A DNA stretch of 64,000 nt from Salvia splendens. Taxonomy: Eukaryota > Streptophyta > Magnoliopsida > Lamiales > Lamiaceae. Location of the stretch: positions 1,178,001 to 1,242,000 of the forward strand of contig NC_056037.1 in NCBI RefSeq assembly GCF_004379255.2, given 5' to 3'. Shown piece after piece: positions 1 through 11,539 of the stretch. The translations under genes and the position numbers were made by a program. How positions within the stretch are numbered: the stretch's first letter is position 1; the number at the start of each line of letters is the position of its first letter. The notes beneath the pieces are model-generated. The model was not told the DNA's origin. It did no database searches and worked only from the letters and a program-made list of their open reading frames with translations.

Positions 1-610
1 CAAGAATCAATATGTAAGCAGAATCACAACACACTCCCTTTTAGTTATCATTTCAAAATTGATTTTCAGCCATCTGTTTGAAAAAATCCAAAGGTTGATA
101 CATCTCCTTTGTTGGATTTGTTGCAACACGGATTCGAAATCAATGAGGGAGGTTTTTTTTTAATTTGCAGTAATTTTATATCTTCTCTATTCACGAAAAA
201 TAGTTATATTTTTCCATTTTGATTGATCCATCAAAATTATTTTCATTTCTAATTATGAAATTTTCTCACCACTTTTTCACTTTCTTTGTCCCACTTTGCC
301 TAGTTTTTCTCTTTAGATCTATTACTTTAACATTTAATATTAAAAATTATATCATTCACAAATTAGACTATTTTTTATAAATGAAGAAAAATATATTCAT
401 ACCACGTTCTCATGAAAAAGAGAATATAGCATTCATGATAACCATTCTCTCTCTATATTACTTCATTCGTCATATGTTAATCGATTTTTTTTGAGACGTT
501 GAAGTTAAATGAATCACTGTCTATTTTGGTAAAATCAACCAGTTTAATCTATTTTAATTTATTTTTTATTTATTTATCTATTTTATTTTCTCAATCTAAT
601 TTAATATATA

Positions 611-939
611 CTACATCCGTCCTATCTCAAGTGATTAACTTTCCATTTTGGTTTGTCCTATCACAATTGATCAATTTCCTTTCTTAACAAAAAAACAAAT
701 TTTAACTCTATCTTACTTTATTCCTCATCTCTTACTTTATTATCTCATTTTTACTTTATTATCTCTTTATCTCTCTTACTTTTTCCTCTCACATATTTTA
801 TTCTCTCAACTTTAACTCACTATATATCATTTTATTAAATTCCGTGCCCAAAAGAAATCCTTACTTATTGTGGGACGGAGCCATTTTCTTGAATCTCATA
901 GCATAAAAATATGATTTAATTAACTTGAGAGGGATGGAG
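611..939. mobile_element. Degenerate Stowaway-like MITE
   Basis: The left end reads CTACATCCGTCC followed by TATCTCAAGTGATTAAC. The right end, reversed, reads CTCCATCCCTCTCAAGTTAATTAA, so the termini pair as imperfect inverted repeats. TA dinucleotides flank both ends (609-610 and 940-941), the target expected for Tc1/Mariner-derived Stowaway elements. It would lie in the last intron of the response-regulator gene if that gene is intact upstream. Confidence 0.5.
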
Positions 940-1070
940 TATAATTTAGATACACGTGACTTTTTTAATCGAAAATATTTAAAAATTCTATAAGACTTTC
1001 AAAATACTCTTTTACAAATAATTTCGAATTTTCTATAATTAACAATCTATTGATTTTGATTGTTAAACAG

Positions 1071-1308
1071 GTGTTTGGAAGGAGGAGCAGAAGAGTTCTT
1101 ACTGAAACCTGTGAAATTATCAGATGTGGAAAAAATCCATTCTAATCTTATTAGTTCAACTAATTATAGTCCCTGCGAAGAAAACGCTATTGCCGAAATT
1201 GAAAAATCTAATAACGCTAGGAGAGAAGGCAGTGAAATTGATAAGAACTGCAGCAATGGTAACAAGAGAAAAGCTATTAAAAATATCTCCACCGACGTAG
1301 GTGACTAA
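1071..1308 (+). CDS. Type-A response regulator, last exon (partial gene)
   Basis: The exon opens right after a pyrimidine-poor but valid acceptor (AAACAG at 1065-1070). Its first full codons give CLEGGAEEFLLKPVKLSDV, the conserved end of a plant type-A cytokinin response-regulator receiver domain, including the K-P motif (the conserved lysine near alpha5). A polar tail of about 55 residues, rich in N, S, E and K, follows to the TAA at 1306-1308, as is usual for short type-A ARRs that lack a DNA-binding domain. The family dampens cytokinin phosphorelay in nucleus and cytosol. The exon is entered in phase 2 (the first base completes an AGG codon), matching the usual intron before the CLEEGAE segment. 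I could not find the upstream exon with the phospho-acceptor Asp in the 1,070 bases before it, so the rest lies beyond the window or has been lost. Confidence 0.75.
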
Positions 1309-1325
1309 TCTGGAATGGCCGAGAA

Positions 1326-1610
1326 ATGATTAGTGAATTAGATAGAAGAAATATTAAATAATAATGGTAGATTAGGTAGAAGAAAGTAGATGCAATATGT
1401 CGGTGAAGATAAACCGACTTAGTTATCTATTTAAGGGCATAAGCCATTTTGTAGTGTGTGTGTAAGTACACAATTAGAGAGCTAAGTGTGTGGAGTGTGT
1501 GTCCAAGAACTGCCGGTTTCGTAGAGTTCTACACGCACTAATGCGGATATACGTTTGTTAGGGTATTTGGATACAACATACGATGGGATTGTCTGGTTTT
1601 CATTTTGGAA
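1326..1610. other. 3' flank of response regulator; possible LTR-like fragment
   Basis: There is no coding content. The stretch contains a TATTTAAG box (about 1428), GT-rich runs and a segment that looks like a short promoter plus leader, as seen in small LTRs. I found no second copy, TG/CA ends or target duplication, so 3' UTR is equally likely. Confidence 0.2.
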
Positions 1611-1673
1611 AGATGAAAATGACTTAATTGGTACTACTAGTATTTATGAATCATCTATATAAATATACACAAA

Positions 1674-2344
1674 GGGAACATATTTTTTGGTCTACGAATT
1701 TTGTCAAAATATCATTTTAGGTCCGTGAACTTTGAAAATATCATTTGAGGTCCACCAACTATAGATTAATATCATTTGAAGTACTTTTTACTATTTTCAA
1801 GTTTTTTTGGACGGAAATACTCTTAATACCTTAAAGTGTATATATTTTTAATAGATTTATCATTTACTCATATTTTTTTATAAATATCTTTACAATATAT
1901 TTCTGACAAATTTTCTAAATATAATTTGACCTTAAATATTATCACTTAATTTTATGACATGCAAGTGAAATTGCTTCTTCAATTTTTATATTAATTTTTT
2001 TAAATTGAATAAAGAAATTTTCTTTAATAATAAAAAAATTGAATAAAGATCTTTTCTTGCATGTCACAAAATTAAATAATAATATTGAAGGTCAAATTAT
2101 ATTTAGAAAATTTGTCAAAAATATATTGTAAAGATATTTATAAAAAATATGAGTATATGATAAATTTATTAAAAATATACACCCTTTAAGGTATTGAGGG
2201 TATTTTCGTCCAAAAAACTTGGAAATAGTAAAAAGTACTTCAAATGATATTAACTCATAGTTGGTGGACCTTAAATGATATTTTCAAAGTTCACGAACCT
2301 AAAATGATACTTTGGTAAGTTCGTGGACCAAAAAAGATGTTCCC
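1674..2344. mobile_element. Long-stem foldback MITE (671 bp)
   Basis: The left end starts GGGAACATATTTTTTGGTC and the right end closes GACCAAAAAAGATGTTCCC. The arms stay complementary for about 300 bases each: repeated phrases such as TCATTTTAGGTCCGTGAAC on the left recur reversed as GTTCACGAACCTAAAATGA on the right, and a GACATGCAAG block pairs with CTTGCATGTC near the middle. The whole unit would fold into one long hairpin. No clear target-site duplication is seen, so the superfamily is uncertain. Confidence 0.85.
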
Positions 2345-2384
2345 TCATATCTATATACTATAGTAGGAGATGCACTATTTATTA

Positions 2385-3757
2385 GCACTAAAAATACCTG
2401 CAAGCATACAGGGTAGAACTAGTATAGCTAAAGGTCAGTACCGGAATATCGAACACAGGGAATAAGATTGCAACTGGCTATCATATACTAAGCGTCATAT
2501 ACTATCTAGAGACATGGAGTTTTGGGTTTTAGTAAGATTAAACTAGAGAAAAAATATATAAAAAACGCATAGAAACAAAATAATACAAAACAGGCTAAAG
2601 AAAGTAGAGTTTTAAGATCCAACTACTACGACCTAGTGATGATTAATCTCACAGAACCTTTACCTTTATGTGTCTCCAGGATTATAAGGAAAGTCGCGAT
2701 TTTCAGATAAGCCCTCTCTCGAGTGCACTTATCTAGTAGATTAGACTCTAACTATCAAAGTCTCCTTCCAATAGATTAGATTCTAACTCCTTAAGTTCCT
2801 AAGACTCAAGCCCTCACAAAGGGTCCCCTCTCTCGAGTGCAGATAAACCTATGTGTTGTACTCGTTCCTTTTACCACGTAAAACTAGCTATCTCTCGATT
2901 AATCTAGTTAGACGGACATAGTTCTAAAGTTGGCCAGACAAAAGAATAATAAAAGCACAAGAACAAGCAAAATAATCACAAGAGCTAGAAAAAGGTTCAG
3001 TTCAATAAATCAAACATAATCATAATAGTTTTCACCAAAAAAACTACAAATGATGTATAACTACTCATAGACAAGTAGTAAAAACAAAAATAAAATACGA
3101 GACATGAAAGAAATTGATAAAACCCAAGGTTGAATCTTCAATCTTCAGTCTTCTCTTGCCTGGATCTGCAGAGCTCCGCTCCAATGGAAGATGGATGAAT
3201 TATGTGTGTATTATGGAATGGAAAGAGGTGTAGAGATGAAGAAGGATTGGAGGCTCTGAGATAAAGATTATGAATTAGGTTCAGAGGTATTTATAGGCTG
3301 GAAAAAGGTTTATTTTTGATAAATTTCGTGCCCTACAAGAAATAGGAGAGATTTGGCTTCACAATATAATAATTTCTTTTCTTCCGTGAATTTCCGCCTA
3401 ATTTCCGCCAGATTTTGACTGCACTGCGCGATGTTTGTAAAATGGTCATAACTTTCTCTACATAACTCCGATTTAGATATTTATGGTATCCACGCGAAGG
3501 TCTTTCGAAGACGAAGAGACTGATATCTAGTAGACACTGATTGGACTTCAAAATCGCTTCCAGAATGGGCTCGAACAGAGGCTGCTGCACTTTAGCCTTT
3601 TTTCACCTTTTTTCTATCTTTTTCTATAATTTATCAACAAACACGTCAAAAATACCAAATGTATAACATATGCAATTTAAGAACAAAATTTGCATGATTG
3701 ACATTTAAAATAAGTCAAATCTAGTCCTTAAAAACATGCAAAATCTGTGTTTGTCAG
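2385..3757 (-). mobile_element. Unclassified non-autonomous repeat
   Basis: On the minus strand the block begins near TGACAAACACAGATTTTGC and ends with phrases such as CCTGTATGCTTGCAGGTA followed by TTTTAGTGCTAATAAAT. From memory these resemble dispersed plant retroelement-like sequence. It includes a short minus-strand reading frame (3333-3590) that repeats the FERPSRGYH/EKVMTILQ type of translation I associate with such repeats rather than with a protein. I see no protease, RT or transposase. Boundaries are approximate, and class assignment needs a repeat library. Confidence 0.4.
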
Positions 3758-4005
3758 TAGGGTGTATTACAGTCAGAACGCTAAGTATTGTCAGAACGTC
3801 AAACCATGTACATTTTATGCACATATAATGTACCACCCCATATGTAATAATGTACCATCCCATATAATGTATATCCCCATATAATGTAGTACATTATATG
3901 AGGGTGGTACATAATTACATATGGGGGTGGTACATTATATGTGCATAAAATGTACATGGTTTGACGTTCTGACAATACTTAGCATTCTGACCGTAATGCA
4001 TCCTA
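3758..4005. mobile_element. Near-perfect palindromic MITE
   Basis: The left arm TAGGGTGTATTACAGTCAG and the reversed right arm TAGGATGCATTACGGTCAG match, and inverted complementarity continues through ACATTTTATGCACATATAA to the centre, giving arms of roughly 115 bp with a small loop. Inside, the phrase ATAATGTACCA is repeated several times. It abuts the previous repeat directly, suggesting insertion at that repeat's end. Confidence 0.85.
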
Positions 4006-5100
4006 CTATAGTATATAGTATAAAACATTTATGCTTACATATATTTTAAGAGGAGAGATCAGGATATCATCTTGTTATACCTCATAAAATATTAAGTAGA
4101 AAAATCTTTAGTTAATATAGAAATTCAGATTTTATGGGATTCGACTTTTTTTGATACGGTTCAGAAAAGAATGGACAAAGAATGAGATATAGATAAGTTA
4201 TTGTATCCAAATTATGAACTCAAAATTTTGAAATACATAGCTTATGTTAAAACAAACTGCATCCGCATTTCATTTGTTGGTGTTTGCTGGGCTCGACCTC
4301 TTCAATTGTAAGCTCTTTTAATTGGGTTATCAAATACTGAATGTGGGCTTAGGGTTTGTGATGGTGGCGCTGGGCTTTTCCATGGGCCGAGGCCCCATTA
4401 AATGGATATAACTTAAGCGATCTAATGTGCAACGTTAAGAAAATTGGATATTTTACTTTCAAAAAACATGTTAAAAACAAAATATGACTACTTTGTTTTA
4501 GAAAATAAAATGATTAAAAAAATGGATACAGAATGTGTGGTTGGTACTAATATTTAAAGTTTGTGACCAACGAAGGCCCTACGATATATATTTGTAATTT
4601 TTTTAATTTGAACTAAAAAATATCTGTACTTTGAAATCTCCACGTAATTGGAGATTTTGTTAATTTATTTATGATAGGACACTAAACTCGACGCATTAAA
4701 ATGCAATTGTAACCAATCATGCATAAGAATTAGTCCATTTTAAACAAATAAGGTCTGCTTTATCACATTTTATTGTGAGAGATATTCGATTCCTCGTCAA
4801 TAATTGGTGCACAAATTCCTCGTAAATGATTCTATCACACACATTGAAACTACAAATCTAACTCTATCTCCATCGAGGGTTGCATATTTATTACGTGTTC
4901 GATCATAGTCCCCTCCATTTTATCTCCAAATATAAATCTGTTATAAATTTTTATATTTGCCTAAAAATAGAAATTTCTATTTCCCTTCTCTGACACTTAA
5001 AATTAAATATTTTCATCTATTGTTTGTCGTTTTCCTTCTCTTTTGGCTTACTTATCTAGCAAGAAAATACATTGATTTAAATACTCACAAGAAGATGAAA
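4006..5100. other. AT-rich intergenic DNA, no gene seen
   Basis: There are no reading frames with family resemblance, no RNA gene signature and no clear repeat ends. One GC-richer patch around 4280-4400 is not coding in any frame that I recognise. Confidence 0.5.
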
Positions 5101-5104
5101 TAGA

Positions 5105-5700
5105 TAAATCGGCATCCTCCTCCTCGCCTCCAAATCGCCACCTCCTCTCCGCCTCTTTCCGTCTTCGCCCACTACGAAGAGTACTACGCCACCAAATCCA
5201 AATGCCCTAAAACCGACGTCTTCCTCCTCCTCTCCCCGCCTTGAACCAGCCGTCTTCATCTGGATCCGCCGCCTTCCACCTTCTCTACTCCAAGTCTGGC
5301 CTCCACCTCTGTGGAGCTGCTTCTGAGGCAGTGGCTGATGACAGCCTCTGCCTCAGCGACCTCTCTGCGCACCAGCTGGGGCTCATTGATGAGCTGCATG
5401 CAGCGGAGCACAGTGAGGGAGGAGAGGAGGATGACGGAGAAGGAGGCGAAGCAGCAGGAGATGGTGGAGCTGAGCCATGTTGCTGCTGAGGAGGAGAGGG
5501 GCTTGGCTTTGAGGGGGAAGGAGGAGGGGTTCGAGAAGGTTCTGAGAAGAGCGGATAGGTTGAGGATGGAGACGCTGACGGGGGTGGTGGGGATCTGGTC
5601 GCCGATGCAGGCGGTGCATTTCTTGATCTCAGCCTGCATGAGTGGGGGAGGGAGAAGGATGAGACAGATGCTGTGCAATGCAATGCCTAGCTTTTGGCTT
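5105..5700 (+). pseudogene. DOG1-domain protein pseudogene (multiple frameshifts)
   Basis: Pieces of a DOG1/TGA-type seed-dormancy domain appear in collinear order but in different frames. HYEEYYATKSK and FLLLSPP (5161-5241) end at TGA. LEPAVFIWI lies about 5242-5268 in another frame. FHLLYSKSGLHL and LSDLSAHQLGLIDEL lie 5271-5397. QRSTVREERRMTEKEAKQQ through KVLRRADRLRMETLTGVV and MQAVHFLISA lie 5398-5634, and LHEWGREKDE starts at 5636 in a third frame. That requires at least four indels, and the N-terminus is missing. DOG1-like genes often have the domain in one exon, so this is a single decayed exon, not a spliced gene. The GC-rich composition marks the old exon against AT-rich surroundings. 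The parent could be a DOG1-like or INAPERTURATE POLLEN1-like member; I cannot choose. Confidence 0.8.
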
Positions 5701-5719
5701 CCTTGTGTTTTGGTTTAGT

Positions 5720-7109
5720 TGGTTTAGATGGTTGTGTGGGTTGGCTTTTGAATGTGAAATTCAAGAAATGAATTAAAAAGTTCTTCATTTCCTCATTCTT
5801 TTGAGTTATTTGATGGTGATTTCTCTATGTCACGATAACGATGATCTTGTGAATCATCGTCGTCATGTGTGGAAGAATCCAATATATATAAATGTGACTT
5901 TGTCTGTCTTCCTCATCTTTATTGTCATACAAATGCAGTCATTTTCAACCATGAATCTCACTATTGAGCATTGAAATGGAATGGAGGTGAAATTAGGTCT
6001 CGAAGTGATGTGAAATTTGGAACCAAGCACCAATAATACGAACAAAAAAAGGATATGCCATGCTCTGATGCTGAATGATATGATTCGAATCATTCGATGA
6101 TGGTGATGGAAGTCATCGTGGAACATAACGAACCCTCACAAACAAAACTCATAGATTTACAGGCAAGAATGTTGATCGAGACACTACGATCCAACGATCA
6201 ACTCTAATTTCAACCTAAAAGAAACGACAAACAAGATAAGAATATGTTTGATAAGTTGGATCAAACATTCTAAGAAGTCGAGTGAGGGAGTGAGACATTC
6301 CAAGATTAAAAGTTAAATCTCACAAATTATATAGCATTTGATTAGTGATAAAGGTTTCTTGAAATTATATGGTGCATAACAAACACTTTATCTAGGATAA
6401 AAAAAATCCTAAAACTAAAAGAAAATTAAATGCATAAAAGCTAAAAGCATTTTTTCAACTAAGCCATCAAATCTAGTTCCCGATGAGCATTATTTGGGGA
6501 TGAGGGATATTCGATCTTAGATTTTTTTTTGGATTAGAAATTTTGATCCCATCCTTTAATTTATCGAACTATTCGTATTCACCAATAAGTTTCGGTTTGC
6601 ATTGATGATAAATAAAATTTATGAAAAATGGCATCAACTAAACATCAAATATTCACAAATAGTAAATGACATATGTATCCTGGATGAAAATATTTTTCGT
6701 TAAAAGTGGCCAAAATAGTAGTATAACTTTCACATCTCAAATTTTTCACACAATTTGCGTGTAATGTGGGTGTAATCTGCAATAAAGATGTGATTAAGTT
6801 AGTGAAGAAATGAGAATCCCATTTTCCTCACACCTTATGCATTCCACCAATTTTAAAACGCAGTAACAAGAATTAACTAACAAAATTACACACAAAATAA
6901 AAGAATTACTATTTCCTTGAAATTAAAACACCTCAGTTCCTCATGCCATCAGTCGGGCAGGCTACCCCCAGCCTATCCCGTCGCAAAATTGTGAAAATTC
7001 ATCTGGGTTTTTCTCTTGGGTCCGTTTGATCTGAATTTTCCATCTCATTTTCTGAAAAAGTTTGGATTTTTATTCGGACATTTTTTATCTGGGTGGTTTG
7101 TAAAAATTT
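5720..7109. other. Intergenic DNA and 5' region of the UDP-GALT1-like gene
   Basis: No gene is seen from 5720 to about 6950. From about 6950 to 7109 the sequence becomes T-rich and leader-like ahead of the transporter ATG, and is the probable promoter/5' UTR. I could not place a TATA box with confidence. Confidence 0.45.
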
Positions 7110-9464
7110 ATGGAGGAGGGTAGGTTTTGTCAGTGGGGTGTAATCCGATCGGTGTTGGCTATTCTTCAATGGTGGGGTTTCAATGTCACTGTTATCATCA
7201 TCAATAAATGGATCTTTCAGGTTTGATTCTTGATGCTTTGTTTGAGAAATTGAAGGGAAATTGTTCTTGAATTTTTGAGTTTTGGCTTGTAATGTGGAGT
7301 GGGTTTCTGGATTTGCTTCTTTTTTGGGTTTTTGCTGAATTTTACTCGGTGGATTTTTACTGTTTCTTTAATTGTTTTGATTCTCAGCTGGAATTATTGT
7401 TTCTTGCCATTCTGTTATGCTTTATAAATTGAGGAATGGAGTAATTTATAATTCTAAGAAAAGAGTAATTGTTGGAATCATTTTAGTTCTGTTCTCAATT
7501 TTTTGAATATCCTCAAGAACATTGTGATTCTGTACTTAATTCTGAGTATTGTTATCAGTTGATAGTATCATTGAAGCAATTCTTGATACTGTGTGTGTGC
7601 GTGTTATTAATTCACAGTAATGATGGAGCTTCTTTCCAATTGTGTGTGTGTTTTCTTGAGATCATTTTTTTAGTATTTTAGTGCTTTTGGGATATGATCT
7701 AGTTGAGCCATTACCTCATTCAAATTGAAGAAGTTGTTTCCTCTTAATTTCAGTCCTAGTGTATATTACTGCTACTGTTAGATGGTATTAGGTCAATATC
7801 TTTCAAGTCCCCGAGCAATTAAGATGGCGAGGGAAACGTTGATCAATTAGATGCTTTTAGTCCTCATTCAAATTAAAGAACTTGTTTCCTCTTTGATAGT
7901 ATTAGATTGATATCTTTCATGTCCCCGATTAGGAGGGCGAGGGGACATTTTGGGTTACCTGTGTCAAACGAATCTCGGTTAGATTGGTTGTTTGTCATCT
8001 CATTGTGTTTGTTAATGAATTTACCTCACATTGCTATGTCGTAATATCGATGATGAATGTCTTTGATTGCAGTCGTCTTTCCTTGTTGTTTATCATAACC
8101 ATTTCTTTTGTTGTTATACTTGGCAGAAACTGGACTTTAAGTTTCCATTGACAGTGTCGTGTGTTCACTTTATATCCTCGGCCATTGGCGCGTACGTGGT
8201 AATTAAAGTGCTAAAACTTAAGCCACTCATTTCAGTGGATCCTGAAGATCGATGGAGGCGGATCTTCCCAATGTCGTTTATATTTTGTATCAACATAGTG
8301 TTGGGGAATGTTAGCCTGAGATACATACCTGTTTCCTTCATGCAAACCATCAAATCTTTCACCCCCGCAACGACAGGTGAGTAGTTGGGGAGTGTTGTCA
8401 TTGACTTTAATGAGTAAATTATTCTTGCGTTTTTGTGTTGACGACACAATGGTAAAATGTTCTTTGTTTTCTCGTGTTCTTGGAACAGTGTTATTGCAGT
8501 GGCTTATCTGGAAGAAGTACTTCGACTGGAAGATTTGGGCTTCGTTGATTCCTATTGTTGGAGGGATTCTTCTGACATCCATCACGGAGCTCAGTTTCAA
8601 CATGTTCGGGTTTTGTGCTGCTTTGTTTGGCTGTCTTGCTACTTCCACAAAAACCATTCTTGCAGAGTCTCTGTTACATGGGTACAAATTTGATAGGTAA
8701 TATACGTTGTTCCTTCGTTCTTCCCATCTCATCACAGTCGTTTTTCGTTCTCAATTTTATATGATCAAATTGCACAATTAATTGGGTAAAATTGAGCTTA
8801 GCGTTTGTGCTTAATTTGGCCAAATGATACCGTATTACTTGTATTGATTGTTCGTTATCAAAGTCTTTCGTTTTTTCCTATGTTCGACTTTCAAGTCATC
8901 TGTTCTTTTTTTGTTCCGATTGCAGTATAAACACAGTGTATTATATGGCACCATTTGCAACGATGATCTTGGCCGTGCCCGCCTTGTTGCTCGAAGGGTC
9001 AGGTGTCGTGGCGTGGCTCTATACATGCCCTTCTCTTTCCTCGTCTCTCGTCATCATATTTGGGTCCGGAGTGTTGGCCTTTTGCCTCAACTTCTCCATC
9101 TTCTACGTCATTCACTCCACCACTGCCGTGACCTTCAATGTTGCCGGAAACCTCAAGGTGAGTGTTTCGTGCCTCCTCTCGCCACATTTATCATACATAT
9201 ATCGAGTATTTGACGAATCCGGTTCCTCTCTTTCGTATGTAGGTTGCTGTTGCCGTGACATGTTCGTGGCTGATCTTCCGCAACCCGATCTCTATGATGA
9301 ACGCGGTCGGATGCTCCATAACCCTCGTCGGATGCACGTTCTACGGGTATGTGAGACACATGCTCTCATCCCAATCGCCCGGAACCCCCCGGACGCCCCG
9401 GACCCCAAGAAGCAAGATGGAGTTGCTCCCATTAGTAAGTGACAAATTAGATGACAAAGTTTGA
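7110..9464 (+). CDS. UDP-GALT1: UDP-galactose transporter 1-like (NST/TPT family)
   Basis: Five exons: 7110-7220, 8127-8376, 8489-8696, 8926-9157 and 9243-9464. They join in frame to 340 residues, and every intron is GT-AG. The product matches the Golgi nucleotide-sugar transporter branch containing Arabidopsis At1g77610 (UDP-GALT1) and GONST5. Recognisable blocks in order are ILQWWGFNVTVIIINKWIF (TM1), KFPLTVSCVHF, VDPEDRWRRIFPMSFIFCIN, NVSLRYIPVSFMQTIKS, PIVGGILLTSITELSFN, TILAESLLHGYKFD, NTVYYMAPFATMIL, STTAVTFNVAGNLKVAVAV and VGCTFYGYVRHML. Ten hydrophobic segments are expected. The tail has a repeated GTPRTPRTPR element before MELLPLVSDKL. The family imports UDP-galactose into the Golgi lumen in exchange for UMP. 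The start was chosen because MEEG aligns with the family N-terminus and gives exon phase 0. No lesion is seen. Confidence 0.95.
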
Positions 9465-9776
9465 ACCTTGTTTGTAGCAGAAAACAGTAGCAGATGTTTA
9501 CTTGTAGAAAATGGAAGATTTCTTCTTCTTTTGTTTTTGGATGAGACTATAATCAAATGGAGAATGGAGTAAGATTATCACATAATCTTGTGCAACAAAT
9601 TTCTACATGCTTTCAACTTCCCTTCCTCCCAAATTTTAAATGAGTCAATTTTCTTTTAGGTTAAAATCTATCAATTTATTTCCTTACTTTATTTTATTTC
9701 TTCTACTTTATTCTTTATTTTATTTTCTATTTAATTATCAGGTTATCTAGCCCAAGCAATTTCAAAATGCTTTATA

Positions 9777-10156
9777 CTCCCTATATCCTAAATTAAATTA
9801 GCTGTATTTTTTTTCCAGTTGTCCCGAGTTGAATGAAATATTTTATTCTGCAAAAAATCAATTATCTTAATCTTTCTTATTATATTCCCTCTTTAATAAT
9901 CTATTTTATATTATTCTTTTTTCACTTGACTCTCTATGATCCAAATTCAATTGAGATGTATTCCTTCTTGTCACAAATTAATTAAGCGATATTCTTGACA
10001 GAATCAATCATTTTAATCTAAGCTTATTCTCTTAGTTCTTCCCTATTTTCTCTTTAATCGTCTATTTTGTTCTCTTCAAATATCTATTAACGCACAAATA
10101 CTACTCAAATCACACGCTGAAAGCAAAATCTATCAATTAAGTTGGAACGAATGGAG
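9777..10156. mobile_element. Stowaway-like MITE remnant
   Basis: The left end CTCCCTATATCC and the right end GGAACGAATGGAG resemble the CTCCCTCCGTCC terminus of Stowaway. TA flanks both sides (9775-9776, 10157-10158). The interior is AT-rich and diverged. Confidence 0.4.
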
Positions 10157-10234
10157 TATTATTTGAAAACTAGGCAAAATGAGAAACAAACATAGGGAAT
10201 CAGCTGTTAGTTAAAATTACAGAGAGAAGAAATC

Positions 10235-11536
10235 CTAAGCTAAAAGCCAGAAATTTTTGTGCCATCTAGTGGTGATGAGGTATCCACCAACTGCTTTGCT
10301 CTGCTTTCTTACACCTATTGTCAAACACTCCAAATTATTGATGCATTCATCCACAAACACCTCTGAGCTGCTCTTCAAACACAAGCTGCCAATTTTTAAT
10401 AAATTCATAAGTTAAAAACATAATCTTGAATGTTAAATTAGTATATTAATCTCACCAGTTGAGGAATGGAGATGGCTGCTTTTTCTGGCCTAGAACTAGA
10501 ACACAAACTTCAAGCTTCTTAACTTGGCTTATTACAGTATCCATTTTTGGTCCTTGGATTACTAATGCTTCCACTTCAACCTATGTTTTCAGACAACAAA
10601 CAGTCAAATTCCCATCGAAAAATAGGGTTAAAATATGAAGAATAAGAGGCACTTTCAATATTAGTTCCACAAATCACAAAAACTGAAAATTGAATTGACG
10701 GGTGAAATGAATGGTCAAGCAACAACATGGATCACAATTTTTATTTATTTTTTTGTTTTTAAGACTCAAAACAACGTAGTTTAATTAGTTGTCTACATCA
10801 TCCCATGATATTTCGAAGGGCAGCTCAACCCCCATTACCGGATATAAACATGGAAATTCCAAGAAAAAATCAAAATCCCAACATTTTTAACAGACAATAA
10901 AACCACCAAAACACATTAAGCAAAAAAAAAAAAAAATCCCACCATACTCAAAGCAAAGATCTAGTTTGAAAGCAAGGCAAGAAAACTGCAAAATTGAGTC
11001 AAGAATCATCAAGCATTTTCACAAGTCCAAGAAAAAACTTAGGACAAATTGCCAAAAAAACAATAAATTCTATTCAATTTCTGAGTAAAAGAAATCATAA
11101 AATTCATAATTTTCTCATTTCGAAAAAAAAGTTGTTGTTTCCAATCAAATGATACTACTAGTTTCCTTAATAGACTACCTCAATTAACTTTAAATTTAAA
11201 TGATGACAATAAATCCAAACACACTACTTAGTTTTAAATTCAGTGGCCAAGCATAATATAATAAAAATTGAACTTTTCCGACAATTTAGGAAAAAACAAT
11301 ATAAAAATAAAAGAAGCGATAGAAGCGCAAATTGCGGCATGAAAACTGACCTCGGGCTTACACAGGGAGCCGAGTGACGTGGCAAGGTAGGCGTCGGAAA
11401 TGACGTGGAGAAGAGTGAAGATGTCTCCCTTGTCGGCGACGTGGTTGAGGACTGATCCACCATCACCATCACCATCACCATCACCCTCTTCTTCTTCGCT
11501 AACACCGCCCCACCGCTTCCACGCTGACTCCCACAT
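10235..11536 (-). CDS. Universal-stress-protein-like (adenine nucleotide alpha-hydrolase fold) protein
   Basis: Three exons read on the minus strand: 11536-11351, 10580-10456 and 10385-10235. They join to 153 residues ending in NFWLLA. The C-terminal half is diagnostic: LVIQGPKMDTVISQVKKLEV, then VLVLGQKK, DECINNLECLTIGVRKQS and GGYLITTRWHKNFWLLA, as in the plant USP group containing MRH6 (At2g03720). Upstream, LNHVADKGDIFTLLHVISD is the usual first helix and second strand. What is missing is the first strand (KRVMVVVDES type). Instead the frame from the only suitable ATG reads acidic EEEEGDGDGDGDGG from a (GATGGT)n repeat, while another frame of the same repeat still spells RVMVMVMVMVDQSS. 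The N-terminus therefore looks rearranged. Function in the family is stress- or growth-related; no substrate can be inferred. Introns are GT-AG. Confidence 0.8.
11453..11483. repeat. (GATGGT)n / (CACCAT)n microsatellite inside exon 1
   Basis: Hexanucleotide units on the minus strand (ATCACCATCACC on the plus strand) fall where the conserved RVMVVVDES strand of the USP fold should be encoded. Confidence 0.85.
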
Positions 11537-11539
11537 TTC

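Noticed and set aside
499..687. Small plus-strand frame
   Set aside because: AT-rich low-complexity translation overlapping the Stowaway MITE, with no family resemblance.
5256..5683. Two overlapping minus-strand frames over the DOG1 relic
   Set aside because: Antisense shadows of a GC-rich exon; Pro/Ser-rich translations are typical of such shadows.
8232..8735. Minus-strand frame of 167 codons
   Set aside because: Lies opposite the transporter exons, whose sense translation matches the family.
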